Source of the DNA: Pelagibius litoralis
GTDB lineage: Bacteria; Pseudomonadota; Alphaproteobacteria; Kiloniellales; Kiloniellaceae
Assembly (NCBI RefSeq): GCF_011683915.1
Contig: NZ_JAAQPH010000010.1
Coordinates: 124,001 to 188,000 of the forward strand
Length of the DNA: 64,000 nt
Reading direction: 5' to 3'
Shown here: positions 15,960 to 25,327 of the stretch, piece after piece
Layout: each line of letters begins with the position of its first letter
Numbering within the stretch: the stretch's first letter is position 1
Made by a program: the position numbers and the translations under genes
The notes under the pieces: model-generated
The model's input: the letters and a program-made list of their open reading frames with translations, nothing else
Database searches by the model: none
What the model was told of the DNA's origin: nothing

Positions 15960-17048
15960 CTAGAGAGTGACGGGCCGGCCTTCGGCAATCGACTGCTCGG
16001 CGGCAGCGCCCATTGCGACGGCTTTCAGCCCATCCTCCAGGGTCACCTCCACCGGGCCATTGCCGAGCGCCGCCTCGCGAAACCGCAGATGCTGGAAGTA
16101 GGTCGATCCGTGATGATCGCCGGCCCGCAGCAGGGCTGGATCGACCGGCACGGCTTTGCGCTGCGGGTCAGCCGGGTCGCGCGGCGAGATTTCGATCATG
16201 GCCTCGCGTTCCGCACCGCCGCGCAGGCGCAGCGGACCGGGGATCGAGCAGGCAACGCGGCCCTGCTCACCCGTCGCCGTGATCTCCTCCTGAAACCAGG
16301 CACCCTCGGCAAACATGCAGAGCTCCAGCATCGCCCGGGCGCCCCCGGCAAAGTCGACCACGGCATAGGCATTGTCGAGGATGTCGGGCCGGCGCCCATT
16401 GTATAGCTCGTCCCGATGGTTCACATCCGCCCCACCTGAGGCAAAAACGCGAACCGGTTCGTCCTGCAGGACAAGGCGCATGAGGTCGAAGAAGTGACAG
16501 CACTTCTCGACCATGGTGCCGCCGGTATTGGCGTTGAAGCGGTTCCAGTCGCCGACCTTTTCAAGGAAGGGGTAACGGTGCTCGCGGATCGTCAACATAC
16601 GCAGGCGTCCGGCAGTACCGCCGCGCAGTTCCTCCAACAGCGCGGCCACCGGCGGCATGTAGCGGTACTCCATCGCGACCCAGAGAGGCGCCGGCCAGGT
16701 CGCCGCAAGCGCCGCCAGTTGCCGGCCCTGCGCCGGATCGATCACCACCGGCTTTTCCACCAGCAAAGGGCGCGGTCGCCCCGCGAAAACCCGCTGCAGC
16801 ACATCAAAGTGCGTGTGATTGGGACTGACCACGACGATCGCATCGATATCGTTGCGGGCAACCAGCGCATCGGCATCGCCCAGCAGCGCCGCGCCAGGTG
16901 CTGCCTGGGCATTCAGCGCCTGCTGGACCGGATCGGGATCGGCAATCGCTGTCACCGCCGAGCCGGGAATCAACGCCAGATTGGCGATATGCTCGCGCGC
17001 CATCATGCCGCCGCCGATGAGGCCGTAGCGCAGAGTCTCTGTCGTCAT
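15960..17048 (-). CDS. Gfo/Idh/MocA family oxidoreductase of the TRAP/isomerase operon
   Basis: NAD(P)-dependent sugar or sugar-derivative dehydrogenase, 362 residues. It has the GLIGGGMMAREH nucleotide loop (9-20), VSPNHTH, the VEKP motif with Lys99, YRYMPPVAALLEEL, and MVEKCCHFFDLMR with the His used for substrate in the family. The frame is open further upstream, but the ATG at 17048 overlaps the isomerase stop as ATGA and starts the Rossmann fold at residue 7. It is the last of nine genes in the operon. It could reduce or oxidise the transported sugar before isomerisation; direction and substrate are unknown. Confidence 0.87.
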   Translation of the reverse strand: MTTETLRYGLIGGGMMAREHIANLALIPGSAVTAIADPDPVQQALNAQAAPGAALLGDADALVARNDIDAIVVVSPNHTHFDVLQRVFAGRPRPLLVEKPVVIDPAQGRQLAALAATWPAPLWVAMEYRYMPPVAALLEELRGGTAGRLRMLTIREHRYPFLEKVGDWNRFNANTGGTMVEKCCHFFDLMRLVLQDEPVRVFASGGADVNHRDELYNGRRPDILDNAYAVVDFAGGARAMLELCMFAEGAWFQEEITATGEQGRVACSIPGPLRLRGGAEREAMIEISPRDPADPQRKAVPVDPALLRAGDHHGSTYFQHLRFREAALGNGPVEVTLEDGLKAVAMGAAAEQSIAEGRPVTL

Positions 17049-18409
17049 CGCGCTTCGTCGAGATCGAGCAGCGGCAGTGCGGCGGCGGCGGCGGCCGCTT
17101 CCACCCCCGCCTTCACGTCGCCGTAAACGACCGAGACGTGGTGTTCGAGCTGACCGTCGATCAGGGCCCGCCGCGCCGCCCCTGCCCCGCAATCGAAGCG
17201 GATCACGCCGGAAGTGCCGGTGAAGGACATCGGCCGGCGCAGGATTTCCCCGCGGCCGACGACCATCTTCAGCTCGGCGCGGGACTGGCTGATCCGCGCC
17301 ACCGTCACCCGGCCGGGCTTCAGCGGAAACTCGTGCAGCAGGGGCATCTGACGGTTGGTATGGATGGTCGCGCGCGGCGCAAATTCCGGGTCGCAGAAAT
17401 CGAGCGGCGCAAGGCCGCAGTGCCAGAGCACGGCGCTGTCGTCAGCCGCATCGAAGTCGACGACATCGGTCAGCATCGCCGGGCTGTCGGCTAGGTCCTG
17501 CAACAGGTGGGAACCCACGGTGCCCAGCATGTCGGCCTCGCAGGACGCCGGAATGCGCTCGCCGTTCAAGGTCGCCATGGCGCCGCAGACCGCGCAGCCG
17601 TAGTCGGTGAAGGTTTCGGGCCAGCAGCGCACGGCAAAACCATCGAGTTTTTGGCTGTCGGCCATATCGCGCAGCGCCGTGTAGCAGCGCAGCGAGCGTT
17701 CGACCTGCTCGGCATCCAATGTCGCCACACCCTCAAGACGTTCGGCCGCCTCGGCCTGCAGCCTGCCGATACGTTGGCTGTCCGCTGCCTTGGCCGCGCC
17801 GAAGAGAGTTGTCAGATCGATACGCTCCACATCGACCCCGAAGCGCGTCTTCAACTCCGCTTCGTCGAAGGCGCAGGTATCGAAACCGGCGGGATGCTCG
17901 CCCACCAGGCCGACACGGCAGGCAAAAGACCGCGCCGCGCCCGGCCTTGCCGGCCGGCTGGCCGGCGCGGCGTCTTCCGACGCGAAAAGCGCGGCAAGAT
18001 CCGGCGGTGTCGTGGCCGGCGCGTGCAGCCATCCGCAGCGCCGGTCGATCTTGCCCAGGGCGTGGGCGGCCAGGCTGAGGCCGCAGAAGGAATTCAGCCT
18101 TAGGCGGCCACCGTCGCGCGGTTCCGGAAAAGCCCAGATGGCAAGGGGCGCCGCCAGAGTCTTGCCGATCGCCGCCGTCATCGCGGCATCACAGAAGGTC
18201 GCCTGGATAATGAGCGTGCCATCCAGTTGCTGGGTGGCCAGGGTCGCCAGCCGCTCTTCGACCATCGCCGCATCCATCAGCAGCGTCGCGTCACCCAGAA
18301 CGTCGGCGCCGCTGACCCTGAGCGAGGCAACGGCCGCCTCGGCAGTCTGCGCCGCCAGTTCGACGTCGAAGGTCGGGCGCGCCAGGCAGAAAACCGCGAT
18401 GCGCATCAT
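17045..18409 (-). CDS. L-fucose/L-arabinose isomerase family protein
   Basis: A 454-residue protein with the build of the fucose-isomerase superfamily: two N-terminal alpha/beta domains (MRIAVFCLARPTFD; LDGTLIIQATFCD) and a C-terminal domain with CEADMLGT (Glu291), TDVVDFD (Asp315/318) and WHCGLAPL (His330). These are the places where the family binds its metal. True FucI and AraA are longer or have other spacing, so the substrate is open; aldose-ketose isomerisation is expected. The start overlaps the aldolase stop (ATGATG at 18409), and its own stop overlaps the Gfo/Idh start. With a kinase and an aldolase next to it, isomerase to kinase to aldolase is a complete glycolysis-like core. Confidence 0.8.
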   Translation of the reverse strand: MMRIAVFCLARPTFDVELAAQTAEAAVASLRVSGADVLGDATLLMDAAMVEERLATLATQQLDGTLIIQATFCDAAMTAAIGKTLAAPLAIWAFPEPRDGGRLRLNSFCGLSLAAHALGKIDRRCGWLHAPATTPPDLAALFASEDAAPASRPARPGAARSFACRVGLVGEHPAGFDTCAFDEAELKTRFGVDVERIDLTTLFGAAKAADSQRIGRLQAEAAERLEGVATLDAEQVERSLRCYTALRDMADSQKLDGFAVRCWPETFTDYGCAVCGAMATLNGERIPASCEADMLGTVGSHLLQDLADSPAMLTDVVDFDAADDSAVLWHCGLAPLDFCDPEFAPRATIHTNRQMPLLHEFPLKPGRVTVARISQSRAELKMVVGRGEILRRPMSFTGTSGVIRFDCGAGAARRALIDGQLEHHVSVVYGDVKAGVEAAAAAAALPLLDLDEAR

Positions 18410-19434
18410 AGCCTGCCTTCCAGGTCGGGGTAGTCGCCCTGCATCCATTCGCTGTCCCAGCCCTCGGGCCGCGCATCATCGAACCAGTTGGTCCAGGGCT
18501 GCGCCTTGGCATCCGCAAAGGCATTCAACTCGGCCATATAGGCGGCGGCGGGCCCCTGCAGTTCGGCGGCCATGCGGTCCATATCCGGGAAATGCTGGAA
18601 GGCGTCCCACCAGATCGCCCGGCCGGCCAGGAAGCCGCTCGCCCCTGCCTCAAAGGCATAGTGCAGCACATTGCGGAAGGCCGCCTGGGTGGCGCCCGCC
18701 GAGAGCATCACCCAGGGCCGTCCGGCAAGGCGCCCCATCTCCTCAAAGAGCGCCGCGGTCTCGCGGTCGCCCGGTGGCGGCACTTCCTTTGCCGGGATCG
18801 GGCTTTCCAGCTTGAAGACATCGACGCCATAGTCCGGCGCCGCCATCACCTCGACCGTCTTCAGCACATGATCGGCGCGTTTGCCGGCCTGCTCCACATA
18901 GTCCTTGGTCTGCCCGGCATCGCCGGCCAGGGGGTAGAGCAGCATCTCCAGCAGAAAGGCGATGTCGTAGCGCGCGCAGGCCTCGCCCACCCGCTTGGTG
19001 AAGTCCAGCTGCGCCTGGCGCGAGGCCGCGTCCTGTTCCGGATGATACCAGGTCAACACTTTTACCGAGTCTGCGCCGGCACGCTTGATCTTGGAGACCG
19101 ACCAATCATCGATTCCCTTCGACAGCCGCCCGTCCGCGCCTTCGCCAAAGACTGAGTCTTCCAGCGTCACCACAAGACCATGGTGGGGCAAGAGCAGCGA
19201 CATCGCATCGCAGAGCGCATAGGTCGGATCGGCCAGCACGGCAGAAGCCTGAGGCGCCAGGGCCTCCATCAAGGCCCGCTTCACCGCACGCACATCGCCA
19301 TAGCGGGATTGATCTTCGCCCCGCGCCGCCGCCGTTTTTGTCTTGATCGGCGGGCGCTGGTCTACGGCCAGCATCTTGAACCGGCCAGCCTCGTCGGCCA
19401 TGCGTCTGAAGCCCCAGAACTTGCCGGGCGTCAT
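18406..19434 (-). CDS. LacD/YihT-like class I sugar-phosphate aldolase
   Basis: A 342-residue TIM-barrel aldolase related to tagatose-1,6-bisphosphate aldolase LacD and sulfofructose-1-phosphate aldolase YihT. It begins GKFWGFRRMADEAGRFKMLAVDQRPP, as in LacD. Lys208 in DVFKLESPIP is at the position of the Schiff-base lysine, and Lys125 lies in VKVLTWY. PWVMLSAGATQAAF and GFLAGRAIWW provide the phosphate-binding loops. It would cleave a ketose 1-phosphate or bisphosphate to DHAP and an aldehyde, or a sulfo-aldehyde. ATG overlaps the kinase stop as ATGA. The specificity for sulfonate or plain sugar cannot be settled from the sequence alone. Confidence 0.83.
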   Translation of the reverse strand: MTPGKFWGFRRMADEAGRFKMLAVDQRPPIKTKTAAARGEDQSRYGDVRAVKRALMEALAPQASAVLADPTYALCDAMSLLLPHHGLVVTLEDSVFGEGADGRLSKGIDDWSVSKIKRAGADSVKVLTWYHPEQDAASRQAQLDFTKRVGEACARYDIAFLLEMLLYPLAGDAGQTKDYVEQAGKRADHVLKTVEVMAAPDYGVDVFKLESPIPAKEVPPPGDRETAALFEEMGRLAGRPWVMLSAGATQAAFRNVLHYAFEAGASGFLAGRAIWWDAFQHFPDMDRMAAELQGPAAAYMAELNAFADAKAQPWTNWFDDARPEGWDSEWMQGDYPDLEGRL

Positions 19435-20327
19435 GGTCTGCTCTCCATTATCTGCTCTACCTCTGATCTTGTCGGAAAAGCGTCCAACCCACTTGGCTGC
19501 GACACCTTGAGCGCCGCGGCGGCGCTGGCAAAACGCAAGGCCTCGGGAAAGGACAGACCCTCGGCAAGGCCAAGGGCTGCCGCCCCGTGAAATACATCGC
19601 CGGCCCCCAGGGTATCGACGGCCCGGACCGGCACGGCAGGCACGTGTCCATTGCAGCCGGCGGCAATCCAGAAGGCACCCTCGGGCCCCGCGGTGACGGC
19701 GAATGCGACAGACGGATAGCGCTTTGCCACATCTTCCAGGGCGGCACGGCGATGCTCCCCGCCAGCCAGATCGAACAACGCGCCTTCGCTGAAGATCACG
19801 TGGCTGGCCAGCGGAATCATGTCGGCCGCCTGTTCCGGCGCCAGGTCATAGTCCAGCACCGCCGGCAGGCCGGCTTTGGTGGCGGTGGCCAAGCCCAGAC
19901 GAGCGGCCTCCGGCCACCGCAGGTCACACATCACCGCCGCAGCGCCGGCAAAGCAGGACGCCTTCGGCGTGCCCTCAAAAAGCGCCGGGTCTTTGTGATT
20001 GACCAGCATGCGTTCGCCCTGCGGATCGACAAAAACAGCGGAGGTCGAGGTCACGCCGCTGGCCGGTGTCTGCAGACCGGAGCAGTCGACGCCTGCATCA
20101 TCAAGCACGGCCCGCAAGCGTTGGCCGGCGGTGTCCTTGGCAACGCGGCTGACCAGGCGCGCGGCGCCGCCCAGACGCGCGACGGCCATGGCCGCATTGG
20201 CAGCAATTCCGCCGGCGACCTCCCGGCGCGATATCGCCGCGTACTTGCTGGCCGCGTGCGGTAAGACCGCAACCTCGAAAACCTCGTCCAGCACCACGAT
20301 GCCGACACAAACCACCAATGCCGTCAC
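19431..20327 (-). CDS. PfkB-family carbohydrate kinase
   Basis: A 298-residue ribokinase-type kinase. The N-terminal PfkB signature is EVAGGIAANAAMAVARLGG (about 36-54). The C-terminal one is DTLGAGDVFHGAAA with catalytic Asp244, and PEGAFW lies in the nucleotide site. The GTG start overlaps the stop of the hydroxyacid dehydrogenase as GTGA, and its stop overlaps the aldolase start as ATGA. By position it should phosphorylate the ketose made by the isomerase before the aldolase cuts it. YihV (sulfofructose kinase) and LacC (tagatose-6-phosphate kinase) belong to the same family. Confidence 0.88.
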   Translation of the reverse strand: MTALVVCVGIVVLDEVFEVAVLPHAASKYAAISRREVAGGIAANAAMAVARLGGAARLVSRVAKDTAGQRLRAVLDDAGVDCSGLQTPASGVTSTSAVFVDPQGERMLVNHKDPALFEGTPKASCFAGAAAVMCDLRWPEAARLGLATATKAGLPAVLDYDLAPEQAADMIPLASHVIFSEGALFDLAGGEHRRAALEDVAKRYPSVAFAVTAGPEGAFWIAAGCNGHVPAVPVRAVDTLGAGDVFHGAAALGLAEGLSFPEALRFASAAAALKVSQPSGLDAFPTRSEVEQIMESRP

Positions 20328-21244
20328 GCCAGAGCCTCCAACACCGCATCGGCGATCATCGCGCTGACCCTTTCGTTCGATTCCGCGGTAACCCCGGCAA
20401 TATGCGGTGTGAGGATCAGGTTGGGCACCCCCTGGAACGCGCGAGCAGCTTCTGCATCCAAGGGTTCCACGGCAAAAACGTCGAGCGCCGCACCGCCCAG
20501 CCGCCCGGCCTTCAGCGCCTCGGCAAGGGCGGCCTCGTCGACGATACCGCCGCGCGCCGTGTTGATCAGGATGGCATCGCGTTTCATCCGGCCGAGCGCA
20601 TCGGCATCGAACAGCCCGCGCGTGGCATCGGTCAAGGGGACGTGCAGGCTGAGGATATCGGCTGCCGCCAGCAGCGCGTCAAAGGGCAACAGCGTGGCTT
20701 CCGCCGCCTCCGTCACCATCGGATCGTGCGCGATGATCGTCATGCCGAGCGCCCGGGCGCGCCGCGCCGTACGCTGCGCAATATCACCGAACCCCAGCAA
20801 CCCCAGGGTTCGGCCGGCCATCTCACCACCCTGACAGGCGTCGCGCGGCCATTCGCCGGCTTGCACCGCCTCGGTGGCAAAGAAGGCGCCGCCGCGCAAC
20901 ATCTGCAGCGCCGCGGCGATGACATACTCGGCCACGGCATCGGCATTGGCGCCCCTGGCCGGGTGCACAGCCACCCCACGCGCTTTACAGGCCGCCATAT
21001 CGATATTGTCGAGGCCGACGCCCAGCCGCCCGACCACTTCCAACGCAGGCGCCTGATCGAGCAGTTCAGCGGTCACCTGGGTACGATTGCGGACGACCAG
21101 TGCCCGGGCCCCGGCAAGCGCCGACTGCAAAGCCTCAGGCTGGTCGACAAGGCCAGGGTCATAGGTCGTCGGATGGACCTGCGACAAACGGGCAACCGCC
21201 GGCTCATCCATAAACTCCGAAACAACAACAGTCGGCGGCGCCAT
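20324..21244 (-). CDS. D-isomer-type 2-hydroxyacid dehydrogenase (SlcC/PGDH-like)
   Basis: 306 residues of the phosphoglycerate/hydroxypyruvate dehydrogenase family. The nucleotide loop is LLGFGDIA (149-156). The catalytic triad is present: Arg231 in NTARGG, Glu260 in FAVEPL and His281 in TPHIAGVT. The opening SEFMDE, the VRNRTQV and the GRLGVGLDNID segments recall what I remember of (S)-sulfolactate dehydrogenase SlcC; that memory was not checked against a database. Within a kinase/aldolase operon it could oxidise sulfolactate or a C3-C4 hydroxyacid from the aldehyde half of the aldolase product. It starts with ATG 114 bases after dctP. Confidence 0.82.
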   Translation of the reverse strand: MAPPTVVVSEFMDEPAVARLSQVHPTTYDPGLVDQPEALQSALAGARALVVRNRTQVTAELLDQAPALEVVGRLGVGLDNIDMAACKARGVAVHPARGANADAVAEYVIAAALQMLRGGAFFATEAVQAGEWPRDACQGGEMAGRTLGLLGFGDIAQRTARRARALGMTIIAHDPMVTEAAEATLLPFDALLAAADILSLHVPLTDATRGLFDADALGRMKRDAILINTARGGIVDEAALAEALKAGRLGGAALDVFAVEPLDAEAARAFQGVPNLILTPHIAGVTAESNERVSAMIADAVLEALA

Positions 21245-21358
21245 ACCCGTTCCCGGTAGTCAAAAAAAGTCTGATAGGGTTCTCCGGGCAGAGGGTCCGG
21301 GGCCTGATTTGGCACCCGAACCCCCACCGGCAATTCTGGTCTTTTCAGTCTTAGGCGC

Positions 21359-22408
21359 CTACTGGGCCGCGGCAGAGAATTCCGCATCCAGCGAAGCCTG
21401 GCAGTCATTCACGGCACCCTGTGCCGCATCGATCCATTCCCGCCCGAAGTTGGTCTCATACCAGTCCCAGACCGGCTTGGCCGACGATTGGAAAGCGGCT
21501 TTCTCTGCCGCCGTCGGCGTGTAAATCGTGCCACCGGCATCGGTGAAAGTCTTGAAAGCATCGACCGCCTTGCGCTTGGGAAGCACCCGGGCCGTCATCT
21601 TCAATTCCTGGAAGCCGTCATAGACGATGCGCTTCTGCTCGTCGGGCAGGCCCTGGAAAACGTCTTCGTTCATCCACCACAAGGCGCCCATGTAGGCATG
21701 GCCGTCGAGGGAGATGTACTTCAGGTGATCCTGGAACTGCATATTCACGATGTCGGTGATGCCGTTCTTGGTGCCCTCGACCACGCCGGTTCCCAAAGAG
21801 GTATAAACCTCCGGCCAGGCAATCGGCGTCGGGGAGCCGCCCATGGCCTTCACCAGTTCGATCTGAATGTCGGCGCCGATGGTGCGCAACTTCAGGCCTT
21901 TCACATCATCCGGACTTTTCACCTGCTTGGTGGTGGTGGCAATGTTGCGCCAGCCGCCGGTGTTGGAAACCGCCATCAAGCGCGCCGCGCCGACATCCTC
22001 CAACACGGCCTGCCGCAGCTTTGCGGTCAGCGGTCCGTCAAAGACGCACTCGGCCACACGGTCGTTGGGGAAGAGATAGGGCAGATCGAGGAACTGGGCT
22101 TCCGGGTACCAGCCGGCCAGACCACCGTTGGTCGTGATGTAGATATCCAGGCGCCCGTCGAGCAAGGCTTCGGAACACTCGTCGGCATTCGAGCAGAAGC
22201 GGCCGTTGGGATAGATCTCCACCGCCAGGGCACCGTTGGAGGTGGCCTCCACATAGTTCTTCAGCACCAGGGAGCCGTCGAAGTCCTCGTCGTCTTCGGA
22301 CCCCAGAAAGGCGATTTTCAGGGTGGTTTCGGCGGCCATGGCACCGCTTGCCCCCGCCGTCAGGGCGATTGCGGCGGCCCCCGCCGCCAGTGTCTTCCAG
22401 ATGCTCAT
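21359..22408 (-). CDS. dctP: TRAP transporter, periplasmic binding protein
   Basis: A 349-residue DctP-family protein. The signal peptide is 1-25 (cut after GAMA). The mature domain begins TTLKIAFLGSEDDED and contains GRLDIYITTNGGLAGWYPEAQFLDLPYLF, GGWRNIATTTKQVKSPDDVKGLKLRTIG (the Arg-containing strand that usually clamps the ligand's acid group) and WPEVYTSLGTGVVEGTKNGI. AAGGAGGAAACG precedes the ATG, the best ribosome site in the operon. TRAP ligands usually carry a carboxylate or sulfonate, so a sugar acid or sulfosugar is expected rather than a neutral sugar. Confidence 0.92.
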   Translation of the reverse strand: MSIWKTLAAGAAAIALTAGASGAMAAETTLKIAFLGSEDDEDFDGSLVLKNYVEATSNGALAVEIYPNGRFCSNADECSEALLDGRLDIYITTNGGLAGWYPEAQFLDLPYLFPNDRVAECVFDGPLTAKLRQAVLEDVGAARLMAVSNTGGWRNIATTTKQVKSPDDVKGLKLRTIGADIQIELVKAMGGSPTPIAWPEVYTSLGTGVVEGTKNGITDIVNMQFQDHLKYISLDGHAYMGALWWMNEDVFQGLPDEQKRIVYDGFQELKMTARVLPKRKAVDAFKTFTDAGGTIYTPTAAEKAAFQSSAKPVWDWYETNFGREWIDAAQGAVNDCQASLDAEFSAAAQ

Positions 22409-22450
22409 CGTTTCCTCCTTGTCGATATTATCGTTGAACGAAGCCGCGCC

Positions 22451-23752
22451 TCAGTAAAGGCCCATGGCGCGGGGCAGAAAGAGGACCAGATCCTCAAAGA
22501 AGGTGATCAGGAAGATCACCGCGGCTTCCACCGCGAGGAAGGGCAGAATCGCCTTGGCGATAGCCTCGACCCGCTCGCGCGAAATGGATGACGCGACAAA
22601 CAGCACAAGCCCCATTGGTGGCGTGGCCAGGCCGACCGTCACGTTGACGCACATGATGATGGCGAAGTGGACCGGGTCGAGCCCGATGTGCTCGACGAAG
22701 ACCTTGGAGAGGATCGGCCCGAGAATAAGGATCGCCGGCCCGGCATCCAGAAACATGCCGACGACGAAGAGCATCAGATTGACCAGGATCAGCAGCAGGT
22801 AGCGGTTGTCGGTCAGCGACAGCACGAAGTCGGCCAGCATCTGGGCGGCGCCGACCTGGTCGGCCACCCAGGAGAACGATTTCGACGCCCCGATCAGCAT
22901 GAGAATGATGCCCGAGGCGACGGCAGCCCGGTAAAAGGTCGCCGGCAGGTCGCCGAACTTGAGAGCGCGGATGACGAAGACAGAGACGATTAGCGCATAG
23001 AAGGCGGCGACACCGGCCGCCTCCGTCGGCGTGAAGAAACCGGTCAGGATGCCGCCCAGCAGAATGATAGGAGTCAGCAGCGGCCAGAAAGTCTCCCGCC
23101 CGGCGGTCACCACCTCGCGGGCGGAGGCGCGCTTGTTGGCCACGGGGAAGTCGTACTTGATCGCCAGCCGCCAGGTGACGAACATCAGGCCGCCGCCGAT
23201 CATCAGGCCCGGCACGATACCGCCTGCGAAGAGCGCGGCCGGGCTGACCCCCATGATGAAGGCGTAGATGATCATGATGCCCGACGGCGGAATGATCGGG
23301 CCGATCACGCTGGAGGCCGCGGTCACCGCCGCCGCAAAGCGCCGGGTGTAACCCTGTTTTTCCATCGCCGGGATCAGCATGGAGCCCAGCGCCGAGGTGT
23401 CGGCGACGGCGGACCCGGAGAGGCCGGCAAACAGCATCGAGCTCAGGATGTTCACCTGGGCGAGGCCGCCGCGCAGGTGACCGATCAGCGACTGGCTGAA
23501 ACGCACCAGCCGCTCGGTGATACCGCCGGCATTCATCAGCTCGCCCGCCAGGATGAACATGGGCAGAGCCATTAGCGGCACCGAAGACATGCCGGAGAAA
23601 ACCTGGCTGAGCAGCGAGTTCAGGTCCCGCGGATCGAACTCGCGGCCAAGGTCGTTGGCGACCACGATACCCGATGCCCCCAACAGGCCGAAGATGACGG
23701 GAACGGAGAGCGCGAGCGCGGCGAGGAAGAGCCAAAGAAAAGCTGTCTGCAT
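22451..23752 (-). CDS. dctM: TRAP transporter, large permease subunit
   Basis: A 433-residue polytopic inner-membrane protein with about 12 hydrophobic helices, the usual length for DctM. Typical landmarks are seen: MALPMFILAGELMNAGGITERLVRFSQSLIGHLRGGLAQVNILSSMLFAGLSGSAVAD, VIGPIIPPSGIMIIYA, GFFTPTEAAGVAAFYAL and ATPPMGLVLFVASS. It drives sodium-coupled uptake of the ligand delivered by DctP. The gene begins 4 bases after the DctQ stop and is followed by dctP after 42 bases. Confidence 0.95.
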   Translation of the reverse strand: MQTAFLWLFLAALALSVPVIFGLLGASGIVVANDLGREFDPRDLNSLLSQVFSGMSSVPLMALPMFILAGELMNAGGITERLVRFSQSLIGHLRGGLAQVNILSSMLFAGLSGSAVADTSALGSMLIPAMEKQGYTRRFAAAVTAASSVIGPIIPPSGIMIIYAFIMGVSPAALFAGGIVPGLMIGGGLMFVTWRLAIKYDFPVANKRASAREVVTAGRETFWPLLTPIILLGGILTGFFTPTEAAGVAAFYALIVSVFVIRALKFGDLPATFYRAAVASGIILMLIGASKSFSWVADQVGAAQMLADFVLSLTDNRYLLLILVNLMLFVVGMFLDAGPAILILGPILSKVFVEHIGLDPVHFAIIMCVNVTVGLATPPMGLVLFVASSISRERVEAIAKAILPFLAVEAAVIFLITFFEDLVLFLPRAMGLY

Positions 23753-23756
23753 CGGC

Positions 23757-24389
23757 CTACTCGCCCCGATTGGCGGCGGCGTCTTCGAACGAGCGCACCG
23801 GACGCACCAGGCGGTTGTCGGGGTCGAAGAGGCCGATGACGTAACGCAGCAGCATCTCGACGTTGACGGCGACCATCAGCGTGATGCAGGCCGGCAGAAC
23901 CATAAAAACGTAGCGCCACTCCAGGCCCAGCACCGGAATTTTCATGCGCGCCTTGAAGGGCCGGATGGAGTTCAGGTCGAGGCCGAAGATAGCGTCGAGC
24001 AGCAACGTCATCGTATCCCACTTCAGGCCGACCTTGCGCAGGGAAAGGTCAAGCGCAATCAGCAACAGCCCGAGGATCAGAACGTGCAGCAGCAGCGAAT
24101 GAAGCGGCCGCAGAACCTTCGGCAAGGCATCGTGCAACATGTCCAGCGCAACGTTGGCGGCACGGCGGTAGGCGATGGGCGCGACCAGAAAGGCGAGAGA
24201 AGGCAGCAGGATCAGCATGACCTTCTCGGTCCAGGCCGCACTGAAGCCCGTCAACCTGGCCGCGACGGTCCAGATCACCGTTATCAGCATCGCCACGATC
24301 ACAACCGTGATCAGCGGACGCAGCGCGGCTTCAACGGCAAGATTGATTCGGCGCAGCAGGGCAACGGCCTGTGAAAGCACTGTAACCAT
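23757..24389 (-). CDS. dctQ: TRAP transporter, small permease subunit
   Basis: A 210-residue DctQ protein with four predicted membrane helices (at about 22-44, 57-73, 98-118 and 166-185). WTEKVMLILLPSLAFLVAPIAYRRAANVALDML is the family motif around helix 2. It has a longer loop between helices 3 and 4 than most members. It precedes dctM by 4 bases and follows the SDR gene by 64. Confidence 0.88.
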   Translation of the reverse strand: MVTVLSQAVALLRRINLAVEAALRPLITVVIVAMLITVIWTVAARLTGFSAAWTEKVMLILLPSLAFLVAPIAYRRAANVALDMLHDALPKVLRPLHSLLLHVLILGLLLIALDLSLRKVGLKWDTMTLLLDAIFGLDLNSIRPFKARMKIPVLGLEWRYVFMVLPACITLMVAVNVEMLLRYVIGLFDPDNRLVRPVRSFEDAAANRGE

Positions 24390-24453
24390 TCCACTCCTCC
24401 CGTCCTGGCCCGCGCTTCTATGGCACGGCGCCCTCGGCCTATCAGGCAGCCTA

Positions 24454-25170
24454 TCAGGTCATCACCTGGCCGCCATCGACATTGATGCATTGCCCGGTGA
24501 TGTAGCTGGCATCCTCGCTCAAGAGGAAGCGTATCACCGTGGCAACTTCCATCGGCGCGCCGAAGCGGCCGAGTGGGATCTCCTGCAGCAGGAAATCCCG
24601 CCGCCGTTCGATTACTTTCTCCGGCATCCGGGTAAGAATGATCCCGGGTGCAAGGGCGTTCACTGTGGCACGCTGGCGAAACCGCCGTGCCAGCGAGCGG
24701 GTGATCCCGACCAGCCCGGCCTTGGCGGCTGAATAGGCCACGCTGTCGATCGCGCCGCGGCGAAACGCCAGGGACGACGTGAAGACGATACGGCCCATGG
24801 CATCGCCCGGCAGGCGCTCGTCCATTGCCGTGGCGAAGTCGTAGGCATTGCGCAGATTGTTGGCGATGGTGCGGTCCCAGACCGCCGGGTCGTCACCGAG
24901 ATCGGGATCGTCCTCCATCGTGCCGGCCAGATGTACGAAACCATGGATCGGGCCGTCAGCCGGCTTCAGCGCCAGCCTGGCTGCGGCAGCGTCATCCGCC
25001 GGATGCACACTGGCGCTGGCCCCGAGTTCTTCGGCAAAGGCCAGAACGTCGCTGTCTTCCCGGTCGATCAGATGAAGCCGGCACCCGTTTTCGGCAAGCA
25101 GCCGGGAGAGCGCCCGGCCGATGCCGCCGGCGGCTCCGGTAATCGCGACGGTTCCTTCCAGCGCTGTCAT
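24454..25170 (-). CDS. Short-chain dehydrogenase/reductase, first gene of the TRAP operon
   Basis: A 238-residue classical SDR. TGAAGGIGRAL (about 11-21) binds NAD(P), LIDRED (Asp near residue 36) favours NAD, TSSLAFRRG holds the catalytic Ser, and YSAAKAGLVG holds the Tyr/Lys pair. INVDGG sits near the C-terminus. It is the promoter-proximal gene of a nine-gene minus-strand operon and divergent from the LacI regulator at 25328. It may oxidise the imported sugar (as in sulfoquinovose or aldose dehydrogenases) or reduce an aldehyde product. The substrate is unknown. Confidence 0.88.
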   Translation of the reverse strand: MTALEGTVAITGAAGGIGRALSRLLAENGCRLHLIDREDSDVLAFAEELGASASVHPADDAAAARLALKPADGPIHGFVHLAGTMEDDPDLGDDPAVWDRTIANNLRNAYDFATAMDERLPGDAMGRIVFTSSLAFRRGAIDSVAYSAAKAGLVGITRSLARRFRQRATVNALAPGIILTRMPEKVIERRRDFLLQEIPLGRFGAPMEVATVIRFLLSEDASYITGQCINVDGGQVMT

Positions 25171-25231
25171 CGATCAGCCGTTTCCGATTGTTCGGGAGCC
25201 CCCCTCAAACAGACGCTCACTTTCTCAATAA

Positions 25232-25243
25232 GTAATCGATTAC
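25232..25243. promoter_or_regulatory. LacI-type operator upstream of the SDR/TRAP operon
   Basis: GTAATCGATTAC is a perfect 12-bp palindrome in the divergent gap between the SDR gene (start 25170) and lacI (start 25328). A near-identical site lies at 25338-25349. I could not identify a convincing -35/-10 pair around it. Confidence 0.65.
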
Positions 25244-25327
25244 ATAAAGTGGTTCTTGCTGCAAGGATGAATCTGGCTGTATCCTTGATATTCACGGTAT
25301 GTTTTCCAGGTTTCATAAAGATCCCAG

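Noticed and set aside
22494-23735. A 413-codon minus-strand frame overlapping dctM
   Set aside because: Arg/Ala/Gly-rich alternative frame of dctM; the real DctM has clear membrane helices and motifs.
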